Source: Sphingobacterium sp. lm-10 (GTDB lineage: Bacteria > Bacteroidota > Bacteroidia > Sphingobacteriales > Sphingobacteriaceae). Taken from it: a DNA stretch of 64,000 nucleotides. Below, piece after piece: positions 17,406 through 26,493 of this stretch (position 1 is its first letter; each line of letters opens with the position of its first letter). The notes under the pieces are model-generated. The model saw nothing but the letters and a program-made list of their open reading frames with translations, was not told the origin of the DNA and made no database searches. The stretch spans positions 2,108,001-2,172,000 of the forward strand of contig NZ_JAMJWC010000001.1 in assembly GCF_023554555.1 (NCBI RefSeq), given 5' to 3'. Position numbers and translations under genes: made by a program.

Positions 17406-19098
17406 GAATCTTTTCTTTTAATTTATCTACATCTACAGACTTGTCGCCATTGACTAGGTTTAATGCTTTTTGCCACTGTGTTATTGCATTCTTAGTTTTA
17501 CCTTGTTTAGATAAGATATCACCGTAATGCTCCAGCATCACAGCAGAAGGTTTTTCACCTCTCATGGCTTTCTCCATCCAAGTTTGTGCCTGTTGATATT
17601 CTCCCTGCTGAAATAGTACCCATGCATAGGTATCCATAAAGGTAGTGGATGCAGGATCTAGCTCCGTTGCCTGGCGAGCATATTCTGCAGCTTGATCCAA
17701 ATTTTGTTTTCGAAGCGACCAGTAATATGCTAGATTATTTAATGCCGATGAATTGGTACTATCTAGCGATATTGCCTCTTGATAGGCCGCATCGGAAACT
17801 TTTACCATATTTAACGAGTGATACAAATCTCCCAAAGAACCATAGATCATTGACTTGACATAATCGTTTTCGTTCTCGCTATTATCCAGCGCTGCCTCCA
17901 AGTACTCACGTGCTTCCGTCGTATCGTTGTTAAGAAAGTAAGCTACACCCGTGAAGTAAAAAAGGATGGCATTGTCTGGAAAATGAATCAAAGCTTCCTG
18001 CCCGTGTAAAATACTCTCACTGAGTTGATTCGCAGCCAACTCTACATTAATCAATTTTCTCCAGGTATCCGCCTGTCGTGGGTTTATGCCCAGCGAAGTA
18101 AGGTATAAGGATTTGGCTTCCGCCAGATTTTGTCCTTGCCAGAGGATATCTGCTTTGAAATTATAATTCTCCGCAATACGTGGGTATTTCAGTACTAATA
18201 GGTTTGCCAGATCTTGTTTTTGCGGCAAACTAAGCATATCTGGACTGGCAGCAATTTGCGCCATAACCCGATGTTTCTCAGGATATGGAATACTTTCAGA
18301 ACGAAATGCTTGCTGTAACGCCATATAGGCACGCTCAGGCTTCTTCTGATTATTGTAAACATCCGCAAGATCAAAATACAAATAGTCATTTTTAGTAGAT
18401 GCTAAACCATCCTCTATTACTTGTACTGCTTGCTTTGGCTGTCCTAGGTTATTATGTAAAAAACCCAATGTGCCATAAACCTCACGAATAGGCGAACGCT
18501 GTCGATACCATTTCTCCAGTAAAGTACGCGCTTCTTTGAGCTTGCCCATATCAATCAATACCTCTGCCTTTACTACATCGAGCGTATCAGAATCGCCAAT
18601 CGTCTGTATGGCCTCATCATATACAGCCAATGCCTGCTCCGACTGATTGGAAGCATGTAACATCAAGATCTTTTCACGAAGAATCACAGGATTATTAGGA
18701 TAATATTGTAAAAGCTCGTTCAGTGTACGTACAATAGATTCTCCATCTCCCATAGATTTATACAAACCTAAGAGGTGATTATTATAGGTGAGATCTTTAG
18801 GTTTTAAGCGTATCGCCTCTTTGGCCAGTGGCAGACTGGTCTCCAAATCTCCCAATTGCGCATACAATAACGATTTTGCATAATAGGCTTCTGAGTAATC
18901 TGGATATTCTTTAATAAGGTTATCCAAAAATTCAGCACCCTCATTCACCTGCCCACTTTGCAGTAATTGTTGAAATTCGATTAACTTCTGTTGATAAGCA
19001 GTATCTGGAGACACTTGCTGCGCTCCCAACCGGGTGAATAAGGAAAACACGAACAGGAACGATAACAGAAGAATTCTCTGAAAAGAATTTGAAAACAT
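17383..19098 (-). CDS. periplasmic tetratricopeptide-repeat protein
   Basis: 571 residues. A signal peptide (about 1-26, ending RLGAQ) is followed by about fourteen TPR-like helical repeats over the whole protein. Examples are AYYAKSLLYAQLGDLETSLP, SALNNLAYYWSLRKQNLDQA, and AWVLFQQGEYQQAQTWMEKA near the end. Such solenoids bind partner proteins; no enzyme motif is present. It is the first gene of the TPR-DUF4292-EnvC cluster, overlapping the next gene by 23 bases. A -7 box TACTTTTG lies at 19167-19160 on the minus strand, about 60 bases upstream. The binding partner is unknown. Confidence 0.88.
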   Translation of the reverse strand: MFSNSFQRILLLSFLFVFSLFTRLGAQQVSPDTAYQQKLIEFQQLLQSGQVNEGAEFLDNLIKEYPDYSEAYYAKSLLYAQLGDLETSLPLAKEAIRLKPKDLTYNNHLLGLYKSMGDGESIVRTLNELLQYYPNNPVILREKILMLHASNQSEQALAVYDEAIQTIGDSDTLDVVKAEVLIDMGKLKEARTLLEKWYRQRSPIREVYGTLGFLHNNLGQPKQAVQVIEDGLASTKNDYLYFDLADVYNNQKKPERAYMALQQAFRSESIPYPEKHRVMAQIAASPDMLSLPQKQDLANLLVLKYPRIAENYNFKADILWQGQNLAEAKSLYLTSLGINPRQADTWRKLINVELAANQLSESILHGQEALIHFPDNAILFYFTGVAYFLNNDTTEAREYLEAALDNSENENDYVKSMIYGSLGDLYHSLNMVKVSDAAYQEAISLDSTNSSALNNLAYYWSLRKQNLDQAAEYARQATELDPASTTFMDTYAWVLFQQGEYQQAQTWMEKAMRGEKPSAVMLEHYGDILSKQGKTKNAITQWQKALNLVNGDKSVDVDKLKEKIREKKFIE

Positions 19099-19159
19099 AT
19101 TTGAATAAACTAATGATGTGGGAATCTTGCTAATTAAAACATCTTAAAGATAGTTTAAA

Positions 19160-19167
19160 CAAAAGTA
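19160..19167 (-). promoter_or_regulatory. candidate -7 box for the TPR-DUF4292 operon
   Basis: The minus strand reads TACTTTTG, matching TAnnTTTG, 61 bases before the TPR gene start. No clear -33 element is seen. Confidence 0.5.
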
Positions 19168-19288
19168 AAATAATAATGTTCTAAAAAACGGACTGTTTTT
19201 TGGTTTAGCAAAAAATTAACAAATAGCCTAAAAATACGTGTTTAACAATGCACTGGATTCGCATAGGCACGTTATCCTTAAGAAGAAA

Positions 19289-19324
19289 ATTGGGTGCAAC
19301 ACCGCGATTGGTGCTGCACCCGAT
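19289..19324 (-). terminator. probable terminator after the small membrane protein gene
   Basis: GGGTGCA-A-CACC pairs with GGTG-C-TGCACCC around a short loop, and the minus strand continues into a T-rich tract (TTTTCTTCTT). One internal mismatch. Confidence 0.6.
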
Positions 19325-19328
19325 TCAC

Positions 19329-19550
19329 TCACTCTTCCTGGGTGTACTCTCCAATCAGTGCGTAATAGCCGAATACCCCCAGACCAATTACAATTAACGG
19401 CAGAAGCACAAATAGAATGATAATCCCGAATACGAGACCATCCTGCGTACCAGACACGAATTTTGGCCAGCCAAAACTAACCAAGAAGTAGCCCATACCT
19501 AGTGCCAGAAGAATCCAAACTATACCTAAAATTCTCTTTATCGTATTCAT
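19329..19550 (-). CDS. small two-helix membrane protein linked to the MHS transporter
   Basis: 73 residues with two membrane helices (about 7-25 and 37-66) and a short acidic tail GEYTQEE. No catalytic motif. Small proteins of this size beside MFS transporters in Bacteroidota have been grouped as DUF6814; I think this belongs there but cannot check. It lies 40 bases downstream of the transporter gene on the same strand and before the terminator, so it is probably the last gene of a porin-transporter operon. A role as an accessory or stabilising subunit is inference. Confidence 0.72.
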   Translation of the reverse strand: MNTIKRILGIVWILLALGMGYFLVSFGWPKFVSGTQDGLVFGIIILFVLLPLIVIGLGVFGYYALIGEYTQEE

Positions 19551-19590
19551 ATCAATTTCTTAAAATTCAACAATTAATAATAGCATTTGG

Positions 19591-21135
19591 CTAATCCGTA
19601 TACCGCGTAGTCATCTTTTTGGTGATATAAATAACACCGATTACAAAACAAATGGTTGCAATTATGATCGGATACCAAAGCCCTTCTAGATAAAAATCAC
19701 TCTTGCCTTCGCTCTGCGCATTAGAAACAAAATAAGTAGATATAGCCGGCAATAACCCACCAAAGATGCCATTACCAATATGGTATGGTAGCGACATGGA
19801 TGTATAACGGATACGTACCGGAAAAAGCTCGACCAAGAAGGCCGCAATAGGGCCATATACCATCGTCACAAATAGCACTTGTATAAACACTAGAAAAGTC
19901 AATCGCCATTTGTCCGCAGTATTCACTTCGATAGATTTAGACTGTGCAATTTGTGTTTTGCCGCTGACTATTTTCGCTACACCGTGTTCCAGGTGTAGGG
20001 TTTCAATTTCTTTGACCTGAGTTCCATCCTCAAAATACCGAATCGTAGTGAACACCGAATCCTGAACAGCCCCCAGCTGCTTGAGTGTGGCTGTTTCCGT
20101 TCGGCGTTCCACCATTTCCACTTTATGCTCGAGATTCGTAGTTTGATACATCTTTTCATAAATGGTACGATACGATAAAATAGCGATAAGCATGCCTGAC
20201 ATCATCACCGCCTTTCGGCCAATCTTGTCACTTAACCACCCAAAGAATATGAAAAAAGGCGTACCGCCCAACAGCGCAAGTACCAAAATGGTAATTACCT
20301 GCTCCGGATTAACCGACATAACACGCTCTAAGAAGCTCATCGCATAAAACTGTCCGGTATACCAGATCACGCCCTGACCCATAGCCGCACCAAACAATGC
20401 CAACAGTACAAACTTTAGGTTATAACGATTTCCGAAACTTTCTTTGAGCGGATTGGATGATGTTTTGCCTTCGGATTTTGCTTTGGCGAACGCTGGAGAT
20501 TCACTCATGTTTTTACGAATCAAATACGACACATACACCATCAGAATCGACACCCAAAAAGGGATACGCCACCCCCACAAATCAAACTGCTCTGGTGTAA
20601 GCATCGTTCTGGTAAATAAAATCACTAAAAGTGAGATAAATAAACCGACGGTAGCAGTTGTTTGAATCCAGGATGTCCAAAATCCCCTTTGTCCTTTGGG
20701 CGCATGCTCTGCCACATATGTAGCGGCACCACCATACTCTCCTCCTAAAGCCAAGCCTTGTAAAAGCCTCATAATAAGCACTACAACAGGAGCCGCATAT
20801 CCGATCGTTTCGAAACTAGGCACACAACCGATTACAAAGGTTGCTCCTCCCATCAATAATAAAGTGACCATAAAAGTGTACTTTCTACCGATGATATCAC
20901 CTAACCGTCCGAAAAATAAAGCTCCAAAGGGGCGAACAACAAAGCCCGCAGCAAAGGTGGCTAAGGTGGAGAGAAATGCGGCGGTAGGGTTATCTGATGG
21001 AAAAAATTTGGTAGAAAGAACTACGGCCAGACTCCCGAATATATAAAAATCATACCATTCGATTAAAGTACCCATAGAAGAAGCCGTGATAACGCTCCAT
21101 ATTCCACTAGGCTTTTGCGGATTGCTGGTGTTCAT
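19591..21135 (-). CDS. MFS transporter of the metabolite:H+ symporter (MHS) family with a periplasmic insertion
   Basis: 514 residues against about 430-450 for typical family members. The MHS signatures are clear: GTLIEWYDFYIFG in helix 1, GRLGDIIGRKYTF in loop 2-3, and RLLQGLALGGEYGGA in helix 4. A second signature, GWLSDKIGRKAVM, lies between helices 8 and 9. The extra length is a hydrophilic loop of about 80 residues (encoded at about 19915-20165) between helices 9 and 10, which faces the periplasm by the normal topology. Family members import carboxylates, betaine or proline with protons. The upstream porin and downstream small membrane protein suggest one uptake route across both membranes; the substrate is not known. 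Confidence 0.9.
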   Translation of the reverse strand: MNTSNPQKPSGIWSVITASSMGTLIEWYDFYIFGSLAVVLSTKFFPSDNPTAAFLSTLATFAAGFVVRPFGALFFGRLGDIIGRKYTFMVTLLLMGGATFVIGCVPSFETIGYAAPVVVLIMRLLQGLALGGEYGGAATYVAEHAPKGQRGFWTSWIQTTATVGLFISLLVILFTRTMLTPEQFDLWGWRIPFWVSILMVYVSYLIRKNMSESPAFAKAKSEGKTSSNPLKESFGNRYNLKFVLLALFGAAMGQGVIWYTGQFYAMSFLERVMSVNPEQVITILVLALLGGTPFFIFFGWLSDKIGRKAVMMSGMLIAILSYRTIYEKMYQTTNLEHKVEMVERRTETATLKQLGAVQDSVFTTIRYFEDGTQVKEIETLHLEHGVAKIVSGKTQIAQSKSIEVNTADKWRLTFLVFIQVLFVTMVYGPIAAFLVELFPVRIRYTSMSLPYHIGNGIFGGLLPAISTYFVSNAQSEGKSDFYLEGLWYPIIIATICFVIGVIYITKKMTTRYTD

Positions 21136-21194
21136 AAAATTTAGTTTTTGGTTATTATAAAGTTATTAAATCTTTATGGTGTATTCCGCGAATT

Positions 21195-22574
21195 TTATAG
21201 ATAAATATGCAATTGAAGAATAAATTCGCCACGTGAACCATCTCTATCTCCTACACCATGATATACGGGACGTGTTGAATATTGACCAGTAACCTTTGCA
21301 TGTTGACCATCTAAAAACAAGTTTGCACCTATGTCGAACTGCGAACTGGGCGACTGTAGCTTTTCAAAATCTTTGTAGGTGTAAGCAGCAAATGGCTGCC
21401 ATCGGGTTTTAGGCTTTTCTCTACTTGTTGGCAAAAGATAACCTGCCTGCGTGTACCATATGTTACCTGTACCAATGACTGCTTGCGCATTACCAGGGCC
21501 GGCGAGTGCACGTGGTCCGGAATAGTTTTCATCATTTACTGCCAAATTCATAATACCTATATTACGCAGATAATTTGGCCCCATATTATAATTATAAAAT
21601 ACCGAGTAAGCAGTTAGGGCAGCTCTACGATGAGGGGTTCCAACTGGCAAATCTAGGTAAGCATCCGCCGAATACAAACTCATGTCGTGTCGTCGAATAT
21701 TCCCTCCTACTGCACTACGCGTCGCTTTCGGAGAATTAAAAAACCCAACTCCCACATTAAACATTTTCTTAGTACCTAAATAAGATCCGACTTTGAATGG
21801 CAGTAGATTGGATTCGTTGTCAAAAAACTGGTACTCTACATAGCCCGCAGTAGATAAACGGCTATTTCCATTATTATCTACTGCAATGGCTTGATCAGCG
21901 TTTACAACATCAACCGGGGTCAAATTTGTTGCAAAAGGTTTATTAACACTAAATCGATATTCCAACTGTCCATACTTACCTTTGGCAAAAAGTCCCATCT
22001 GTCGAGCAAACTGATCGGAATTCTCGATCAGAGGCCAATTGAAAATCGGCGCATCGATAGTTAGGATATTTAGCGTGGATGTCATCGTGAGTCGGGACAA
22101 GCCCATAAAGTAATGTAAACCACCACCTACAGAGAGGCTGAATTTCTTATCTTTATCGGGTAATACCACGGCGTATTCATTCCAAGCATCATGGAAAAAT
22201 AAGCCTGGCTTCTTACCAGCACCGTTTGCTCCGGTACCTTGCGAACCAGCAGCACCGCCGTTTACGAAAGTCTGATTATTGATTCCTACGTGAGTAAAAA
22301 TCATATAGCGTGGCGATATCTGTGCGTATATTAACATACGCAACCGGCGATTGCCAATATCCATACTATGATCTGCCTCTTCGCCGTTGATCATGGAGCC
22401 GGGATTATTCTGGGTGGATCTAGCCCAGATTTGATTCCAAATGACAAAACGCATAAACTTCGTTCCGTCATCGTTTAGGTTGTATTTAAATCCGGATTCA
22501 TACTCTGAGGATCCTTGTCCAAAACTGATTTGGCATGCAAAGACCACAAATAAAGCACTAATAATAAACTTCAT
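21195..22574 (-). CDS. outer-membrane porin-like beta-barrel protein
   Basis: 459 residues. A signal peptide (about 1-19, ending ISFGQ) is followed by a strand-rich protein with alternating aromatic residues, a WNQIWARST segment near the N-terminus and a C-terminal strand ending LQLHIYL. This layout fits an outer-membrane barrel with large Gly/Asn-rich loops (for example GAAGSQGTGANGAGKK). It resembles phosphate-selective-porin-like proteins, but no substrate is evident. It is the first gene of the cluster, 59 bases before the MHS transporter, which suggests it admits the same solute through the outer membrane. Confidence 0.8.
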   Translation of the reverse strand: MKFIISALFVVFACQISFGQGSSEYESGFKYNLNDDGTKFMRFVIWNQIWARSTQNNPGSMINGEEADHSMDIGNRRLRMLIYAQISPRYMIFTHVGINNQTFVNGGAAGSQGTGANGAGKKPGLFFHDAWNEYAVVLPDKDKKFSLSVGGGLHYFMGLSRLTMTSTLNILTIDAPIFNWPLIENSDQFARQMGLFAKGKYGQLEYRFSVNKPFATNLTPVDVVNADQAIAVDNNGNSRLSTAGYVEYQFFDNESNLLPFKVGSYLGTKKMFNVGVGFFNSPKATRSAVGGNIRRHDMSLYSADAYLDLPVGTPHRRAALTAYSVFYNYNMGPNYLRNIGIMNLAVNDENYSGPRALAGPGNAQAVIGTGNIWYTQAGYLLPTSREKPKTRWQPFAAYTYKDFEKLQSPSSQFDIGANLFLDGQHAKVTGQYSTRPVYHGVGDRDGSRGEFILQLHIYL

Positions 22575-22900
22575 ATTTTATAGCTTTGGTTACTTTTACC
22601 TAGTTAGACGCGAGGTGTAATCTATATCACTCGCAATTAATACGGCATATAATTAGCATAGCCTACATCAACGACTTATGTAAGCTAGGATTAATAAATT
22701 AAACCAATATAATAATACGGATTCAATATTTCATATCGTTCATTGAATTAATTGTTGTAAATAGTTTGTTATATTATCTCTAAATGTCGAAATGAAAAAT
22801 TCATTATATGGTATGATAAATATTACTTACCTTTGCAGACCTTATTGTAGAGAGTACAAAAAGGACAGGTTTATTAATTAATTTATAAAAACAAAAGCAA
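22575..22900. other. divergent intergenic region upstream of rplM
   Basis: AT-rich region holding the rplM promoter box (22828-22835) and the start of the porin operon transcript on the other strand. No ORF or RNA gene is seen. Confidence 0.55.
22828..22835 (+). promoter_or_regulatory. -7 box of the rplM-rpsI-rpsB operon
   Basis: TACCTTTG, a full match to TAnnTTTG, about 66 bases before the rplM start. The -33 element is not obvious. Confidence 0.65.
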
Positions 22901-23344
22901 GTGAATACGTTAAGTTACAAAACTGTCTCTGCTAACAAAAACACCGTAAACAAGGAATGGATCGTTGTTGACGCTGAAGGAGAGATTTTGGGGCGCTTGG
23001 CAAGCCAGATTGCGAAAGTAATCCGTGGTAAACACAAGCCTACATTCACCCCACACGTAGACTGTGGCGATAATGTAATCGTTATCAACGCAGACAAAAT
23101 TAAGTTGACAGGAAACAAATTGGGCGACAAAGTATATGTTCGCTACACAGGCTACCCAGGTGGTCAGCGTTTTGTTTCTCCAAAAGAATTAATGGCTAAG
23201 CACCCAGAGCGCATCATTGAGAAAGCGGTACGTGGTATGTTGCCTAAAAACCGTTTGGGCCGTGAGCTATTTAGAAACCTTTTTGTTTATGCTGGTTCTG
23301 AGCACAAACATGAGGCACAAAATCCAAAAACTGTTAAATTTTAA
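22901..23344 (+). CDS. rplM: 50S ribosomal protein L13
   Basis: 147 residues, normal length. The sequence shows the L13 core with [32 protein letters not shown] and the conserved basic motif [15 protein letters not shown]. The start is GTG at 22901, preceded by an A-rich stretch (AAAACAAAAGC) rather than a Shine-Dalgarno sequence, as is common in Bacteroidota. It is the first gene of an operon with rpsI, 11 bases downstream. Confidence 0.98.
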   Translation: MNTLSYKTVSANKNTVNKEWIVVDAEGEILGRLASQIAKVIRGKHKPTFTPHVDCGDNVIVINADKIKLTGNKLGDKVYVRYTGYPGGQRFVSPKELMAKHPERIIEKAVRGMLPKNRLGRELFRNLFVYAGSEHKHEAQNPKTVKF

Positions 23345-23355
23345 GGAGATTCATT

Positions 23356-23742
23356 ATGTCAACAACTAATACTTCAGGCAGAAGAAAAACGGCTGTTGCC
23401 CGCATCTACTTAGCTGCTGGTAGCGGTAACATTACCGTGAATGGTAAAGACTACACGGTATATTTTCCGACATTGCCATTGCAATACATTGCTACTCAAT
23501 CTTTGAATGTAGCAGAATCATTGGCCAACTTTGATGTTAAAGTAAACGTACAAGGTGGAGGCGTTAAAGGACAAGCAGAGGCTGTGCGTCTGGCAATTGC
23601 TAAAGCATTGGTAGAGTTAGACCCGGAAGTAAAACCGGCTTTACGTGCTAAAGGTTTAATGACACGTGACGACCGTATGGTTGAGCGTAAGAAACCAGGA
23701 CGTCGCAAAGCTCGTAGAAGATTCCAATTCAGTAAACGTTAA
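23356..23742 (+). CDS. rpsI: 30S ribosomal protein S9
   Basis: 128 residues. GRRKTAVARIYL at the N-terminus and the basic C-terminal tail ending RRRFQFSKR, which reaches the P-site tRNA, are diagnostic. It lies 11 bases after rplM and 18 bases before rpsB, with an AGGAGG-like stretch (AAAGGAGGATC) just before rpsB. Confidence 0.98.
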   Translation: MSTTNTSGRRKTAVARIYLAAGSGNITVNGKDYTVYFPTLPLQYIATQSLNVAESLANFDVKVNVQGGGVKGQAEAVRLAIAKALVELDPEVKPALRAKGLMTRDDRMVERKKPGRRKARRRFQFSKR

Positions 23743-23760
23743 TCAAAGGAGGATCACAAA

Positions 23761-24573
23761 ATGGCAAGAACAACATATCAAGATTTATTGGATGCAGGTG
23801 TGCACTTTGGTCACCTTACCCGTAAATGGGATCCGAAAATGTCTAAGTACATTTTCATGGAGCGTAATGGCATCCACATCATTGACTTGAACAAAACACT
23901 TACGAAATTGGAAGAAGCTGCTTCAGCTATCAAACAAATCGTAAAATCAGGTCGTAAAGTACTATTCGTAGCGACTAAAAAACAGGCTAAAGAAATCATC
24001 GCACAACAAGCGAAAGATGTTAGTATGCCTTTCGTTACAGAGCGTTGGCTAGGTGGTATGCTTACCAACTTCGCAACAGTACGTAAGTCTATCAAGAAGA
24101 TGGGTAACATCGACAAGATGCAAAAAGACGGTACTTACGACGTACTATCTAAAAAAGAGAAATTAATGATTCAGCGCGAGCGTATCAAGTTAGAAAACCT
24201 TCTAGGAGGTATTGCTGACCTAAATCGTTTGCCTGCGGCATTATTCATCGTAGATGTTAAGAAAGAGCACATTGCAGTTGCAGAAGCAATGAAATTGAAC
24301 ATTCCTACTTTTGCGATGGTAGATACCAACTCTGACCCTACTAACATTGATTTCCCAATCCCTGCGAATGATGATGCGACTAAGTCGATCAACCTAATTG
24401 CAGAAGTAATTGGTAAAGCAATCCAAGAAGGTCTTGATGAGCGTAAACGCGATAAAGAAGACGAGGCTGAAAAAGAAGCAGCAGCTTCTAAAGCGGCAAT
24501 CGACAACGGCGCAGAAGTTGCTGAAGAAGCAACTGCCGGAAAACGCACTCGTAAAGCAAAAGACGTAGAATAA
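23761..24573 (+). CDS. rpsB: 30S ribosomal protein S2
   Basis: 270 residues. The conserved N-terminal segment LLDAGVHFGHLTRKWDPKM, the ERWLGGMLTNF motif and FAMVDTNSDP identify S2. The C-terminal 45 residues are an Ala/Glu/Lys-rich extension (EAEKEAAASKAAIDN), longer than in E. coli and commonly seen in Bacteroidota. It follows rpsI and precedes tsf with a terminator-like hairpin between, so tsf may be partly uncoupled. Confidence 0.98.
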   Translation: MARTTYQDLLDAGVHFGHLTRKWDPKMSKYIFMERNGIHIIDLNKTLTKLEEAASAIKQIVKSGRKVLFVATKKQAKEIIAQQAKDVSMPFVTERWLGGMLTNFATVRKSIKKMGNIDKMQKDGTYDVLSKKEKLMIQRERIKLENLLGGIADLNRLPAALFIVDVKKEHIAVAEAMKLNIPTFAMVDTNSDPTNIDFPIPANDDATKSINLIAEVIGKAIQEGLDERKRDKEDEAEKEAAASKAAIDNGAEVAEEATAGKRTRKAKDVE

Positions 24574-24586
24574 TATTCTACCGACT

Positions 24587-24657
24587 AAAGCCGGACAGAC
24601 AAGTGCTCGTTTCTGGAAGCTTCTGCTTCTTTAAACTAGCTTGCCTCTCCGGTTTTT
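24587..24657 (+). terminator. probable terminator between rpsB and tsf
   Basis: The outer stem pairs AAAGCCGGA with TCCGGTTTT (one G-U), followed by an interrupted CAAG/CTTG stem and an inner GAAGC-TTCT-GCTTC hairpin, then a T run. It may be a partial terminator that sets the ratio of rpsB to tsf. Confidence 0.65.
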
Positions 24658-24665
24658 ACTTATTT

Positions 24666-24682
24666 ATTGTTAGGCTAACAAT
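24666..24682. promoter_or_regulatory. 17-base palindrome upstream of tsf
   Basis: ATTGTTAG, one base, CTAACAAT. A third copy of the half-site TTGTTAG lies at 24705-24711. The role is unknown; it could be a protein-binding site or a small hairpin. Confidence 0.35.
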
Positions 24683-24748
24683 CAGTTTATACCAATAGAC
24701 TATTTTGTTAGCTTCGAAAAATGTCTATAACTTAAAAATAAACATATC

Positions 24749-25585
24749 ATGTCAGTACAAATTTCTGCATCAGATGTAAACAAATTGCGTCAACAAACCG
24801 GCGCAGGTATGATGGATTGTAAAAAAGCTTTAGTAGAGGCTAACGGTGACTTCGAAGCTGCAGTAGATTACCTTCGTAAAAAAGGTGCTAAAGTAGCTGC
24901 AAGCCGTCAGGATCGTGATTCTAACGAAGGTGTCATCATTGCTAAATCTACCGCTGATGGTAAATCAGGTATCGTCGTAGAAGTAAACTGTGAGACTGAC
25001 TTCGTAGCTAAGAATGCAGACTTCGTAGCCTTTGCTGAAAAAATTGCTGACTTGGCATTGACTAGTCAACCTGCTTCTACAGAAGAGTTGAAAGGTCTTG
25101 AATTGGAAGGACGTACAGTAGCCGAATACTTGATCGAACAAACTGGTGTAATTGGCGAAAAAATCGACGTTTCTAAATATGAGTTAGTGTCTGCTGATAA
25201 AGTAGTTGCTTACATCCACGGAAACTATCGTTTGGGCGTATTGGTAGGACTTTCTGCTGATGCTGCTGGTGTTGACGAAGCTGGTAGAGATGTAGCCATG
25301 CAAATCGCAGCAATGAATCCGGTAGCGATCGATAAAGATGGTGTAGATTCTAAAACAATTGAGCGCGAATTGGAAATTGCAAAAGAGCAAATCCGCGCAG
25401 AAGGTAAACCAGAGGAAATGATTGAAAAAATCGCTGCTGGAAAATTGAATAAATTCTACAAAGACAACACCTTGTTGAATCAAGAGTTTGTGAAAGATTC
25501 TTCGAAATCAATCGCGCAATTCTTAGATAGCGTAAACAAAGGTTTGACAGTTACTGCTTTCAAACGCGTACAGTTGGGTGCATAA
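24749..25585 (+). CDS. tsf: translation elongation factor Ts
   Basis: 278 residues. The N-terminal UBA-like domain has LRQQTGAGMMDCKKALVEANGD, and the core has the guanine-exchange motif CETDFVAKNADF. EF-Ts recycles EF-Tu from GDP to GTP form. It follows rpsB by 175 bases and ends before a strong bidirectional terminator at 25607. Confidence 0.98.
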   Translation: MSVQISASDVNKLRQQTGAGMMDCKKALVEANGDFEAAVDYLRKKGAKVAASRQDRDSNEGVIIAKSTADGKSGIVVEVNCETDFVAKNADFVAFAEKIADLALTSQPASTEELKGLELEGRTVAEYLIEQTGVIGEKIDVSKYELVSADKVVAYIHGNYRLGVLVGLSADAAGVDEAGRDVAMQIAAMNPVAIDKDGVDSKTIERELEIAKEQIRAEGKPEEMIEKIAAGKLNKFYKDNTLLNQEFVKDSSKSIAQFLDSVNKGLTVTAFKRVQLGA

Positions 25586-25606
25586 TACCTACTGCTGTCT
25601 TACGCT

Positions 25607-25644
25607 TAAAAGCGGCTTATCGTTACAACGATAAGCCGCTTTTA
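25607..25644. terminator. bidirectional terminator between tsf and the Gdx-type exporter gene
   Basis: An 18-base-pair perfect stem (TAAAAGCGGCTTATCGTT and its complement) with a minimal loop, flanked by T runs on both strands. It serves two convergent genes. Confidence 0.9.
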
Positions 25645-25663
25645 TTTTTGGCTATATGCTGTG

Positions 25664-25981
25664 CTAAAACAACTTTAAACCTATAATACCGGCCACAATA
25701 AATATCGCCGACAACATGCGAGGTATACTGGCCGAATCACCAAAGAACAGTACGCCTACGATAAGTGTACCTACTGCACCAATGCCGGTCCATACGGCGT
25801 ATGCCGTGCCGATTGGGATCGTCTTCTGTGCCATAAACAGTAGTGTGCCACTCACCGCCATAGAAAACACCGCCAAGAATATCCAGGGAAGTTTGTTGGC
25901 ACCAGGGTTTTGTGCCATCTTGAGGCCAATGGGCCACCCTATTTCGAAAAGTCCTGCAAAGACCAAAGCTAACCAATTCAT
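25664..25981 (-). CDS. SMR-family exporter of the SugE/Gdx (guanidinium) subtype
   Basis: 105 residues, four membrane helices. The SMR proton/substrate-coupling Glu is at residue 13 (GLFEIGWPIGLK). The segment TIPIGTAYAVWTGIGAVGT is the subtype mark of SugE/Gdx proteins as opposed to EmrE. Characterised Gdx proteins export guanidinium as antiparallel dimers. No guanidine riboswitch was recognised in the upstream 500 bases. The gene converges with tsf at a shared terminator. Confidence 0.88.
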   Translation of the reverse strand: MNWLALVFAGLFEIGWPIGLKMAQNPGANKLPWIFLAVFSMAVSGTLLFMAQKTIPIGTAYAVWTGIGAVGTLIVGVLFFGDSASIPRMLSAIFIVAGIIGLKLF

Positions 25982-26493
25982 ATCTAAAAATATTTTTTAT
26001 ACTACTACAAAGATCAACATAGGGGATATAATTATACTTCATAAGATAGCTCAAACGATAATTTTGAACACCGAAACGTAGTATAGATAGGTACGAGTTG
26101 ACTTAATTGTTACAAATAAGAATTGTTGACTCAAAGCCGCTGTAGCGTATTTTTACACGGATTATCTTGATTATCAAAAAAAGTTTAAACATTTAATTAA
26201 ACCTTTTTGAAAAAATAAATTCTTACGAACAGGTAAAAGTGATACGCGATTAAGTAAGACGCGTAATAAGCTCAAACTTCGTTTTTAAGTTTACCCGATT
26301 CCATTCTGGCAAAAGGCATAGCTCACATTCCTTCTGAATAAATTGCATGAATAATATCAAACGCCGGCTCATCTCTATAATATCCGGCGATTACTAGAAA
26401 TAGGAACAAAAAGAGCTGATTAGTTCATAAAAACAAACACAATGGGGCTGCGCCCTGCCAAAGCAATTAAATAAATAGCATAAAAATAAGATT
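25982..26493. other. 512-base region without a recognisable gene
   Basis: AT-rich. Contains an A/T hairpin (about 26176-26208, GTTTAA with TTAAAC inside A and T runs) and a small GC hairpin CGCCGG/CCGGCG (26362-26389). Two copies of AATTGTT also occur near 26105-26125. No known RNA family or coding frame is supported. Confidence 0.5.

Noticed and set aside
23811..24548. Minus-strand frames of 101 and 125 codons
   Set aside because: Antisense shadows of rpsB; no signal or motif.
25982..26493. Guanidine riboswitch ahead of the Gdx-type exporter
   Set aside because: No guanidine aptamer consensus was recognised in this region.
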